32,500 nt of DNA. It comes from Desulfosporosinus meridiei DSM 13257 (GTDB taxonomy: Bacteria; Bacillota; Desulfitobacteriia; Desulfitobacteriales; Desulfitobacteriaceae). The DNA is taken from contig NC_018515.1 in the NCBI RefSeq assembly GCF_000231385.2, positions 107,501 to 140,000 on the forward strand, written 5' to 3'. The notes beneath the pieces are model-generated. The model was not told the DNA's origin. It saw only the letters and a program-made list of their open reading frames with translations, and made no database searches. The translations under genes were made by a program, and so were the position numbers. Shown piece after piece: positions 8,271-15,475 of this stretch. Every line of letters starts with the position of its first letter. The stretch's first letter is position 1.

Positions 8271-9143
8271 GTGGAACATTCCGTACAATTAGGAACTCAA
8301 TATTATCGGGAGAGTATCTGTGCACGTTTACAAGAGCTGCAAGACCAAGAAGAACTCCCTTTTCAAATTATAGAGCATCAACAAGGGAAACGCTGGGTGA
8401 TTGAGTGTCAATTCCAAGACTCTTCATTAGACACCATGGAAAATGAAGAGATGGTTCAGAAAATCCACCGCTATTATTTAGCGAATGCTTTGGCCGAGAC
8501 AATCTTACTGCATTGGGAAAAAGACCATGTTGTAAAGATTCTTAAGAAACGGCCTGACTTAAAACAAGATAATTGGAAAATGCTTTTGAATAAGGCTCTT
8601 AACTATTTAAATAAGGGACTGGGTCAAGTTCGAGGGAATAGGGTTAACCGCAAAACAAGCCTGGTCACCCAGATTTTAAATTGTTTAGATGATAGTTCAG
8701 TATTCGATATTGAAGGCTTTCTGCGTTTTCGAGCCAGCGACTATAAGAATGAAGTCAATAAAGCAGTTGAGTTTGCTATAGAGGAATACATTGTCGAAAG
8801 AGAATACATTGAGTTTATTGAACTACTTAAGCATTTCGTAGATAGTCAAAAGCCACGGCTTGAGTGTTTACATGTTGGCATGACACCCCAGGGAAAATTT
8901 CATCTCTATAATGATGAGGGGGTCAAAGTAACTCATCAATTCCTTGAAGATTACCAACTAGACAATATTCACGAGTTAGGGTACGAAGATTTATTAGTAA
9001 GTGCTTTAATTGCTGTGGCACCGCGGGAAATCACCTTACATATTCGGTATGAGGGATATAAAGACACTTTAGAGACAATTCGTAAAGTCTTTGGGGATCG
9101 TGTTCACGACTGTCAAGGTTGTGCCTTGTGTGAAAAGTTTTGA
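8271..9143 (+). CDS. ytxC: sporulation protein YtxC family
   Basis: This 290-residue soluble protein resembles the putative sporulation protein YtxC, a family found in endospore formers with unknown biochemical role. The family features are a leading mixed region, a helical middle rich in Asn, Lys and Glu, the conserved FDIEGFLRFRASDYK near residue 140-155, and a C-terminal part with LHVGMTPQGKFHLYN. It ends in CQGCALCEKF, three closely spaced cysteines. GTG 8271 is chosen because GGAGGGG at 8259-8265 is 5-7 nt upstream; the GTG at 8265 overlaps that site. It sits directly before thrS as in Bacillus subtilis, which strengthens the call. The thrS promoter -35 box overlaps its stop codon. Confidence 0.8.
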   Translation: MEHSVQLGTQYYRESICARLQELQDQEELPFQIIEHQQGKRWVIECQFQDSSLDTMENEEMVQKIHRYYLANALAETILLHWEKDHVVKILKKRPDLKQDNWKMLLNKALNYLNKGLGQVRGNRVNRKTSLVTQILNCLDDSSVFDIEGFLRFRASDYKNEVNKAVEFAIEEYIVEREYIEFIELLKHFVDSQKPRLECLHVGMTPQGKFHLYNDEGVKVTHQFLEDYQLDNIHELGYEDLLVSALIAVAPREITLHIRYEGYKDTLETIRKVFGDRVHDCQGCALCEKF

Positions 9144-9169
9144 CAGATAAGAAAGATCTTTGTTATAAT
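9140..9169 (+). promoter_or_regulatory. promoter of the thrS T-box transcript
   Basis: TTGACA at 9140-9145 and TATAAT at 9164-9169 are both perfect hexamers, with an 18-nt spacer. The -35 box contains the TGA stop of ytxC (9141-9143). Transcription should start near 9176. Confidence 0.85.
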
Positions 9170-9176
9170 GAGTAAT

Positions 9177-9486
9177 ATTCCTTAATTCTTGGAGTTAGGA
9201 ATGTCAGATAAATGAAACCTCATATTTTAAAAATACACTTTAAATCATTGATGGGGAGAGTATCCTAGAACCCTATCGTGCCAGAGAGGGAATGCCAAAG
9301 GCTGAAAGCATTTCTCGCGATCGTATAGGAGAAGACCACCCTTGAGTGTTGGGCTGAAATAAGTAAGCTTAGCCGTTTCCCGCGTTAAGGGATCGAGCGA
9401 AAGGGTCTAAATGAGCCTTTTCAATTGGGTGGAACCACGGGAGTAAACTCTCGTCCCTACTAGTAGGGACGAGAGTTTTTGTTTTA
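9177..9486 (+). promoter_or_regulatory. T-box leader (threonine) of thrS
   Basis: This tRNA-sensing leader contains the stem I distal signature CAGAGAGGGA and GGCTGAAAGC at about 9281-9309. A specifier ACC at 9335-9337 (Thr codon) lies in AGAAGACCACC. The T-box bulge GGGTGGAACCACGGG is at 9427-9441. The terminator hairpin CTCTCGTCCCTAC/GTAGGGACGAGAG at 9446-9479 is followed by TTTTTG. Uncharged tRNA-Thr is expected to pair with the specifier and the T-box, disrupt the terminator and allow thrS transcription. The stretch from 9487 to 9643 shows no gene. Confidence 0.93.
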
Positions 9487-9643
9487 CCAAGCAGAAGCCC
9501 AAACTTGTATTTAAAAAGCGCACCTAAGTTGAGACCTTCGGCAGGAGTTTGTGTGACAAGAGTTCTTTACTTGCTAGAGATTTTAAAGCATCTACTGGTA
9601 AAAAGATATCCAAAATTTTAAACTAAGGTAAGGAGTGATTTCG

Positions 9644-11578
9644 ATGATTAAGATTACTTTAAAAGATGGCTCAGTACGAGAGGTTGAACAAGGAACGACC
9701 ATTGCAGAGCTGGCAGCTTCTATATCTCGAGGATTGGCCAAGGTAGCTGTAGCGGGCAAAGTTAACGACAAAATGAAGGATCTTTCTTGCCAGCTTACTG
9801 AAGATGCGGCTGTTGAGATCGTAACCATAGACAGCGATGAAGGACTTGACGTATTAAGACACTCCACGGCGCACTTGATGGCCGAAGCTGTAGCTAATTT
9901 ATTTCCGGGCACAAAGTTCGGAATAGGGCCCTCAATTGCTAAAGGTTACTACTATGACTTCGATTCGGAACATGTCTTTACTCCGGAAGATTTAGCAAGC
10001 ATTGAGAAAGAAATGAGCCGTCTGGTCAAGGAAAAGAACGAATATAAACGCCGAGAAGTCACTCGAGAAGAGGCTCTAAGTCATTTTGGAGCGTTAGGGG
10101 AAAAATACAAGGTTGAGCTAATTGAAGGACTTCCTGAAGATGCCACGATTTCAATGTACACTCAAGGAAATTTTACTGACCTTTGCGCGGGACCTCATCT
10201 ACCTTCAACGGCCAATATTAAAGCCTTTAAACTTATGAGTCTAGCCGGTGCATATTGGCGCGGGAGCGAAAAGAATAAGATGCTTCAACGTATTTACGGA
10301 ACAGCATTTGCAAAACCTGCAGATCTCGAAGAGCACTTATTCAAATTAGAAGAAGCAAAACGGCGTGATCATCGCAAACTAGGTTTAGAGCTCGATCTCT
10401 TTAGCTTACACGAAGAGGGCCCAGGATTCCCGTTTTTTCATCCTAAAGGTATGATCTTGCGCAATGAGCTGGAGGATTTTTGGAGAAAAGAACACCGCAG
10501 ACGGGGATATCAAGAAATTAAAACTCCGATTATCTTGAATCGATCAATGTGGGAACAATCCGGTCACTGGGATCACTACAAAGAGAATATGTATTTTACA
10601 GAAATAGATGATCAGGATTTCGCAGTAAAGCCAATGAACTGCCCCGGTGGTATGATCATGTATAAAACAAAGATGCACAGTTATCGTGACCTGCCCCTTC
10701 GGGTCGGCGAGCTGGGCCTCGTGCATCGGCATGAGCTTTCAGGTGCCCTGCATGGATTATTAAGGGTTCGCAATTTCACGCAAGATGATGCCCACATCTT
10801 TATGCTGCCGTCCCAGATTAAGGAAGAACTAATTGGAGTTATTGAACTAGTAGATTATTTCTATAAAGTTTTTGGCTTTGATTATCATGTTGAATTATCC
10901 ACACGCCCGGAAGATTCCATGGGTTCAGATGAGGATTGGGAAACTGCCACCAGATCTCTTCAGGAGGCCTTAGAAGAGAAAGGGATAGAGTATAAAGTTA
11001 ATCCTGGTGACGGAGCCTTTTATGGCCCTAAAATCGATTTTCATGTAGAGGATTGCCTGGATCGAACCTGGCAATGTGGTACGATTCAACTTGACTTCCA
11101 AATGCCTGAGAAATTCGATTTATCCTATATTGGTGAAGATGGACAAAAGCATCGACCGGTAATGATTCATCGGGTCGTATACGGAAGTATCGAACGCTTT
11201 ATTGCCCTTCTGACCGAGCATTATGCAGGGGCTTTTCCCGTTTGGCTGGCACCGGTTCAAGTACGTATCCTGCCGATCAGCGAACGTCATCATGAGTATG
11301 CTAAATCTCTGGCATCTCGTCTTAATGATCTCGACATCAGAGTTGAAACAGATGAGCGCAAGGAAAAAATCAGTTATAAAATTCGAGAGGCCCAAACGGA
11401 AAAAATTCCATTTACTCTTGTCGTGGGAGATCAGGAAGCCGAGTCTAACATGGCGGCTGTTCGTAGGTATGGTCAGGGAGACGCAGGGGAAAAAATGTCC
11501 GTAGATGCTTTCATTACGCTTGTACAAGAAGAAATCGCCAGCAAGAAAGCTTTGAAGGCAACCAGTAAAGAAAAGTAG
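9644..11578 (+). CDS. thrS: threonine-tRNA ligase
   Basis: This 644-residue class II synthetase attaches threonine to tRNA-Thr and edits mischarged serine. A TGS domain spans residues 1-62. The editing domain carries HSTAH (His73 and His77) with the later CAGPH. The catalytic core has MNCPGG with the zinc ligand Cys333, motif 2 around VHRHELSGALHGLLRVR, GAFYGPKIDF, and motif 3 near MIHRVVYGSIERFIALLTEH. A C-terminal anticodon-binding domain starts at FPVWLAPVQV. The length matches bacterial ThrRS. ATG 9644 is preferred over the GTG at 9635, because AGGAG at 9631-9635 is 8 nt before the ATG and overlaps the GTG. Expression is governed by the T-box upstream. Confidence 0.97.
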   Translation: MIKITLKDGSVREVEQGTTIAELAASISRGLAKVAVAGKVNDKMKDLSCQLTEDAAVEIVTIDSDEGLDVLRHSTAHLMAEAVANLFPGTKFGIGPSIAKGYYYDFDSEHVFTPEDLASIEKEMSRLVKEKNEYKRREVTREEALSHFGALGEKYKVELIEGLPEDATISMYTQGNFTDLCAGPHLPSTANIKAFKLMSLAGAYWRGSEKNKMLQRIYGTAFAKPADLEEHLFKLEEAKRRDHRKLGLELDLFSLHEEGPGFPFFHPKGMILRNELEDFWRKEHRRRGYQEIKTPIILNRSMWEQSGHWDHYKENMYFTEIDDQDFAVKPMNCPGGMIMYKTKMHSYRDLPLRVGELGLVHRHELSGALHGLLRVRNFTQDDAHIFMLPSQIKEELIGVIELVDYFYKVFGFDYHVELSTRPEDSMGSDEDWETATRSLQEALEEKGIEYKVNPGDGAFYGPKIDFHVEDCLDRTWQCGTIQLDFQMPEKFDLSYIGEDGQKHRPVMIHRVVYGSIERFIALLTEHYAGAFPVWLAPVQVRILPISERHHEYAKSLASRLNDLDIRVETDERKEKISYKIREAQTEKIPFTLVVGDQEAESNMAAVRRYGQGDAGEKMSVDAFITLVQEEIASKKALKATSKEK

Positions 11579-11602
11579 AATTACGTTTGTTTGATAAGGC
11601 AA

Positions 11603-11631
11603 TTGACAATGTAATTGTTTTGATGTAAGAT
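11603..11631 (+). promoter_or_regulatory. promoter of the infC-rpmI-rplT operon
   Basis: TTGACA at 11603-11608, a 17-nt spacer and TAAGAT at 11626-11631. It places the transcript start close to the beginning of the leader at about 11638. The first 13 bases, TTGACAATGTAAT, are the same as in the second rRNA promoter at 32290. Confidence 0.8.
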
Positions 11632-11637
11632 ATACGA

Positions 11638-11768
11638 TGTCAAGCAGAAGCCATCCGCTTCTCACCTTACGGCATTTGTCGGTAAGGTATCTTCTGGTCC
11701 TGAGCTTAATGTTTGCTTTGTGATTGTTTAGAAGACGGGTGGTTAGCCATCCGTCTTTTTGTTTTTTG
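11638..11768 (+). promoter_or_regulatory. L20-type autoregulatory leader with terminator
   Basis: The leader has the look of the Firmicutes L20/infC leader, in which excess ribosomal protein L20 binds the RNA and promotes early termination. The terminator AGACGGGTGG/CCATCCGTCT spans 11733-11756 and is followed by TTTTGTTTTTT. The word AGCCATCCG occurs twice, at 11649-11657 and in the terminator's 3' side at 11745-11753. The terminator's 5' arm can therefore pair with the upstream copy instead, giving an antiterminator. The hairpin AGAAGCCATCCGCTTCT at 11647-11663 and CACCTTAC/GGTAAGGT further on complete a plausible L20-binding fold. Confidence 0.8.
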
Positions 11769-11796
11769 AATTTAAATTTTTAGGAGGTGGTCTCTT

Positions 11797-12312
11797 ATTA
11801 GCAAGGACTTAAGAATTAATGACGAAATCCGGGTAAGGGATGTTCGTCTCGTCGGTGAAGAGGGAGAGCAACTCGGGATTATGACGTCCAGAGATGCCCT
11901 GAGCCTGGCGATCGAGAAATCGTTAGATCTCGTAGAGATTGCACCGACGGCTAAGCCCCCGGTATGCAAATTAATGGACTACGGCAAGTATAAGTATGAA
12001 CAGGCTAAACGAGATAAAGAAGCTCGTAAGAAGCAAAAGAGCATGGAAATTAAAGAAGTCAAACTGCGTCCGAATATTGAGGACCATGACTTTGAGACCA
12101 AAGCCCGTAACGCCCAACGTTTTCTTCAAGACGGGGATAAAGTAAAAGTGACCATAATGTTCCGCGGACGTGAAGTCACTCATCCTGAGCTTGGTAGAGC
12201 CCTATGTATAAGACTGGCCGAGTTTTGCAAAGCCGAGTCTACCGTAGAACGCGAACCAAAACTTGAAGGTCGAAATATGATCATGATTCTAGCTTCTATT
12301 AAACACGATTAA
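11797..12312 (+). CDS. infC: translation initiation factor IF-3, AUU start
   Basis: IF3 binds the 30S subunit, keeps subunits apart and checks start-codon pairing. The chain has 171 residues starting (M)SKDLRINDEIRVRDVRLVGEEGEQLG. Landmarks are AKPPVCKLMDYGKYKYEQ at the linker and FRGREVTHPELG in the C domain. No ATG, GTG or TTG lies in the right place. The first in-frame ATG (11881) would cut off 28 conserved N-terminal residues. ATT at 11797 is 9 nt after AGGAGG (11782-11787), and the next residues SKD match the Bacillus protein, so AUU is the start. An AUU start makes infC itself a target of IF3 discrimination, which is known to give self-repression in E. coli. It is the first gene of the infC-rpmI-rplT operon. 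Confidence 0.93.
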   Translation: MSKDLRINDEIRVRDVRLVGEEGEQLGIMTSRDALSLAIEKSLDLVEIAPTAKPPVCKLMDYGKYKYEQAKRDKEARKKQKSMEIKEVKLRPNIEDHDFETKARNAQRFLQDGDKVKVTIMFRGREVTHPELGRALCIRLAEFCKAESTVEREPKLEGRNMIMILASIKHD

Positions 12313-12334
12313 TGCAAAAGGGGGATAAAACACA

Positions 12335-12532
12335 ATGCCTAAAATGAAAACACATCGCGGCGCAGCAAAGCGCTTTAAGAAAACAGGAACCGGTAAAATT
12401 GTCCGCATGCATGCATTCACCAGTCATATTTTAGAGAAAAAATCACCTAAGAGAAAGCGTAATTTACGTAAATCAACCGTAATGCATAAGACCGATGCAA
12501 AACGGATTGCTAATTTAATTGTCTATCTATAA
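12335..12532 (+). CDS. rpmI: 50S ribosomal protein L35
   Basis: This 65-residue, strongly basic large-subunit protein has the typical start [20 protein letters not shown] and the segment [13 protein letters not shown]. The start ATG lies 7-11 nt after AAAGGGGG. It is the middle gene of the conserved IF3-L35-L20 operon, 22 nt after infC. Confidence 0.97.
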   Translation: MPKMKTHRGAAKRFKKTGTGKIVRMHAFTSHILEKKSPKRKRNLRKSTVMHKTDAKRIANLIVYL

Positions 12533-12560
12533 AAACTTGAGGTAAAAGGAGGTCTTCGAA

Positions 12561-12920
12561 ATGGCTCGTGTAAAAAAAGGCATAACTAAGCATAAACGCC
12601 ACAAAAAGATATTAAAGCTAGCAAAAGGATATCGTGGAGGAAAGAGCAAACTCTATCGTCCGGCGAATGAACAAGTCTTAAAGTCATTAGCATATTCTTA
12701 TGCTCACAGAAAAGATAATAAAGGCAACTTCCGTAAACTTTGGATTGCCAGAATTAACGCAGCTGCCCGTATCAATGGTTTATCCTACAGTCGTATGATG
12801 AACGGATTGAAACTGGCTGGAGTTTCCGTTAATCGCAAAATGTTAGCAGAACTCGCAATCAGTGATGCTGCAGCGTTTACCGAAATTGTCAATGTTGCGA
12901 AAGCACAAATTAAAGCGTAA
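12561..12920 (+). CDS. rplT: 50S ribosomal protein L20
   Basis: This 119-residue protein is needed for early assembly of the 50S subunit and represses its own operon in Bacillus by binding the leader. Family features are the N-terminal basic tail [25 protein letters not shown]-type [17 protein letters not shown], and the globular C domain [15 protein letters not shown]. It has a strong site AAAGGAGG ahead of the ATG. It is the last gene of the operon and is followed by a clear terminator. Confidence 0.97.
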   Translation: MARVKKGITKHKRHKKILKLAKGYRGGKSKLYRPANEQVLKSLAYSYAHRKDNKGNFRKLWIARINAAARINGLSYSRMMNGLKLAGVSVNRKMLAELAISDAAAFTEIVNVAKAQIKA

Positions 12921-12926
12921 GTTTAG

Positions 12927-12953
12927 GAGGATGCAAAGCATCCTCTTTTTCTT
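12927..12953 (+). terminator. terminator of infC-rpmI-rplT
   Basis: GAGGATGC (12928-12935) and GCATCCTC (12939-12946) form an 8-bp stem with a three-base loop, followed by TTTTTCTT, 7 nt after the rplT stop. Confidence 0.92.
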
Positions 12954-13225
12954 CATACTATCAGAAAGTATAAACTTACGTTATATACTGCAAGAAGTCT
13001 TAATTCGTGCGAAGACAGTGTCTTCGGGTGCCAGCCAAGTTTTCTTTATACACTGATAACGCTGAAAGTCTTGGTTTAACCTGCAGATTAGCCAAATACT
13101 GGTGTATCCGGTAGGTATTCAGGTTATTCTCTCTAGTTTAAAAGGTGTCGGACGCAGTTGAAGCCGTACTTTAATTTCGCAAATCAGGCTAAAGCTGAAC
13201 AAATTTGTACGGAGGTGGGCAAAGA
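12954..13225. other. intergenic region before the RNA methyltransferase gene
   Basis: No gene is supported here. A small perfect hairpin, GAAGAC-AGT-GTCTTC, sits at 13011-13025. No promoter with two good boxes was found by eye, though the next gene must have one here. Confidence 0.45.
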
Positions 13226-14020
13226 GTGATTGAGTCATTACAAAATGAGCAGGTTAAGTATGTTGCCTCTTTACAAAGGCGTAAAGCTCGTGAGGAGTCA
13301 AAGGCCTATGTTATTGAAGGATGGCGATTTGTCGAAGAGGGAGTGCGCAGAAACGCGCCGCTTATTAAGGTCTATGTTTGCTTAGACTGTGAAGGGTTAG
13401 AATGGCGGTATATTCGGACAAAGCTAGTGGAGCGGGGGATTCCTTACGAGGAAGTAGATCCTCGTGTCCTGCGGAAGATGAGCGCTACAGAGGAACCTCA
13501 AGGGATTTTAGCCCTAGTACGCCAAACAGCTTATTCGTGGTCAGATTTACATATTGATTCCAAGACAGTGGTTCTGGTTGTGGATGGCATTCAAGATCCC
13601 GGTAATTTGGGAACCATTTTACGCACAGCGTTAGCTGCCGGAGTCAGCAATGTTTGCTTGACTCCCGGGACTGTTGATTTATATAATCCTAAGGTCTTAA
13701 GAAGTACCATGGGGGCAATTTTTTCGTTAGTTCTCCTGCCCGGTCAACCGCCGGAAGATATTCTTAGCTTTTGCCGGGATAAGAAGCTTAATGTTTTAAT
13801 GGGTGATGTGCAAGGGACTCCCATTTATCAGGCAAAGCTAGCCGAGGGCCCCTTGGCACTTATTGTGGGGAACGAGGGTAAAGGTCCGTCTCAGTCCTTT
13901 CGCGAGGCAGATATTCAGCGGATCACTATTCCAATGACCCAAGAAGTGGAGTCCCTAAATGTCGCTATGGCCACAGGGATCTTGCTTTATGAAATTGTTC
14001 GTCAAAGGGGATTCTTGTAA
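13226..14020 (+). CDS. SpoU/TrmH-family RNA 2'-O-methyltransferase (RlmP/YsgA-like)
   Basis: This 264-residue SPOUT-class enzyme uses S-adenosylmethionine to methylate a ribose 2'-OH in RNA. The N-terminal substrate-binding domain (about residues 1-100) includes RRKAREESKAYVIEGWRFVEEG. The knotted catalytic domain has motif 1 DGIQDPGNLGTILRTALAAG, motif 2 ALIVGNEGKG and motif 3 ITIPMTQEVESLNVAMATGILLYE (split here for reading). GTG 13226 is chosen over the upstream TTG at 13205, because GGAGGTGGG lies between them. The position immediately before pheS matches Bacillus ysgA (RlmP), which makes Gm2553 in the 23S A-loop. The same function here is an inference from context. The pheS promoter overlaps its stop codon. 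Confidence 0.85.
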   Translation: MIESLQNEQVKYVASLQRRKAREESKAYVIEGWRFVEEGVRRNAPLIKVYVCLDCEGLEWRYIRTKLVERGIPYEEVDPRVLRKMSATEEPQGILALVRQTAYSWSDLHIDSKTVVLVVDGIQDPGNLGTILRTALAAGVSNVCLTPGTVDLYNPKVLRSTMGAIFSLVLLPGQPPEDILSFCRDKKLNVLMGDVQGTPIYQAKLAEGPLALIVGNEGKGPSQSFREADIQRITIPMTQEVESLNVAMATGILLYEIVRQRGFL

Positions 14021-14044
14021 AACGACGAAGGAATATGCTATAAT
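14015..14044 (+). promoter_or_regulatory. promoter of the pheS T-box transcript
   Basis: TTGTAA at 14015-14020 and a perfect TATAAT at 14039-14044 are separated by 18 nt. The -35 box includes the TAA stop of the preceding gene, the same arrangement as at thrS. Confidence 0.7.
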
Positions 14045-14050
14045 CTCTCT

Positions 14051-14395
14051 AAACATTGATAAGTGCTTATAGAATGCTTCATTAGGTTGATTCCGGTATA
14101 GTTGAGAATTATTATGAGTCCTAAAATTATATAGGCAGTTGTGTGAAAACGATGATCAGGTTAAAAGGCTATTTTCTTTACAGGGAAGCAGGGTCAAGAT
14201 TGAGAACCGGCTAGGAAGATATCCTCCTCGGGTTTTTTTGAGGTTTAATTTCCCCTGTGAGTGGTCTATTGATTAGTAGGTAGACCCGGTATCCACCGTT
14301 AACTGGAACTTAAGTGTGGTTGAATATAACCAAACTAGGGTGGTACCGCGAGAGCAGACTCTCGTCCCTTTTTGAGGGGCGGGCGTTTTTTTTAT
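14051..14395 (+). promoter_or_regulatory. T-box leader (phenylalanine) of pheST
   Basis: The T-box core AGGGTGGTACCGCGAGAG lies around 14336-14354. It is followed by the terminator CTCGTCCCT/AGGGGCGGG (two G.U pairs) at 14361-14383 and a run of eight T residues after GCG. The long leader of about 290 nt upstream can form stem I, with ACAGGG and CCCTGT as a likely basal pair. A Phe specifier (TTT at 14244-14246 or TTC at 14250-14252) is plausible, but I could not settle which. The amino acid is assigned from the genes controlled. Confidence 0.88.
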
Positions 14396-14439
14396 GTTTG
14401 CAGCCTATATCTATATGGATTTTGGAAAGGGTGATTTAC

Positions 14440-15462
14440 TTGAAGAGTGAAATACTGCGCATTAAAGAAGAGGCCTTAAAAAACCTTAGGGAGTTGGAGA
14501 GCACTGAAGCTCTCCAGGAGCTGAAAGTCAAAATCTTAGGAAAAAAAGGCTCCCTAACCGCTATGCTTCGTCAGATGGGAAGCTTAAGTCCTGAAGAAAG
14601 GCCTATTATGGGCCAAGTAGTCAATGAGGTGCGTACTCGTCTAGAACAGGCCTGGGAAGAACGAAGTGCAGAACTGGATGCAATGGCCCTGCAAAGGAGA
14701 TTGGCAACGGAACGTATTGATATTACCTTGCCGGGGACTCGTATCTCCAGAGGACATATCCACCCTCTCACCCAGGTTATCGAAGAGATTGAAGATATCT
14801 TTTTAGGTATGGGTTTTCAGATTGCCGAAGGACCGGAAATTGAGTCAGACTACTATAATTTTGAAGCCCTTAATCTTCCTAAGGAACATCCCGCTCGTGA
14901 GATGCAAGACTCCTTCTATATAACCGAAGAGATTTTACTGCGAACTCAGACCTCTCCGGTTCAGGTTCGAACTATGGAGAAACTCCATCCTCAGCTTCCT
15001 GTGAAAATTATTGCTCCGGGAAAAGTCTATCGTAACGATGATGATGCTACCCATTCCCCTATGTTTCACCAGGTTGAAGGGCTGGTAGTTGACCAAGGCA
15101 TCCGGATGTCTGATCTTAAGGGGATTCTCTTAAACTTTTCCCGGGAGATGTTCGGCGAGTCCAGAGAAATTCGTTTAAGGCCAAGTTTTTTCCCGTTCAC
15201 TGAGCCAAGTGCAGAGGTAGATGTGTCCTGTATGCTCTGTGGAGGGTCAGGATGCCGGCTTTGCAAGGGAACGGGATGGATAGAGATTTTAGGTTCGGGG
15301 ATGGTTCATCCAAAGGTTTTAGAGATGGGCGGATATAATCCCCAGGCAGTCACCGGATTTGCTTTCGGTATGGGTGTAGAGCGAATTGCAATTCTAAAGT
15401 ATGGAATTGAAGATATGAGACTCTTATTTGATAACGATTTACGATTCTTGCAGCAGTTTTAA
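14440..15462 (+). CDS. pheS: phenylalanine-tRNA ligase, alpha subunit
   Basis: This is the 340-residue catalytic subunit of the alpha2-beta2 class II synthetase that charges tRNA-Phe. An N-terminal coiled-coil domain (about residues 1-90) binds tRNA. The catalytic part includes [41 protein letters not shown] (conserved, given in part), [12 protein letters not shown], a cysteine-rich insert [16 protein letters not shown], and motif 3 [17 protein letters not shown] 14440 is the preferred start: GGAAAGGGTG lies about 9 nt upstream and the length then fits the family. Frames reaching further upstream run into the T-box RNA. pheT follows after 13 nt. Confidence 0.95.
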   Translation: MKSEILRIKEEALKNLRELESTEALQELKVKILGKKGSLTAMLRQMGSLSPEERPIMGQVVNEVRTRLEQAWEERSAELDAMALQRRLATERIDITLPGTRISRGHIHPLTQVIEEIEDIFLGMGFQIAEGPEIESDYYNFEALNLPKEHPAREMQDSFYITEEILLRTQTSPVQVRTMEKLHPQLPVKIIAPGKVYRNDDDATHSPMFHQVEGLVVDQGIRMSDLKGILLNFSREMFGESREIRLRPSFFPFTEPSAEVDVSCMLCGGSGCRLCKGTGWIEILGSGMVHPKVLEMGGYNPQAVTGFAFGMGVERIAILKYGIEDMRLLFDNDLRFLQQF

Positions 15463-15475
15463 GGGGGAAAGGTTC

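Noticed and set aside
9635-9643. GTG at 9635 as thrS start
   Set aside because: It overlaps the AGGAG ribosome-binding site. ATG 9644 has correct spacing and gives the normal TGS-domain N-terminus.
11120-11665. 181-codon open frame on the minus strand
   Set aside because: It is the antisense shadow of thrS and part of the L20 leader. The plus-strand gene is unquestionable and no ribosome-binding site supports the antisense frame.
14314-14439. N-terminal extension of pheS
   Set aside because: Those codons belong to the T-box and terminator RNA. TTG 14440 gives the normal length.
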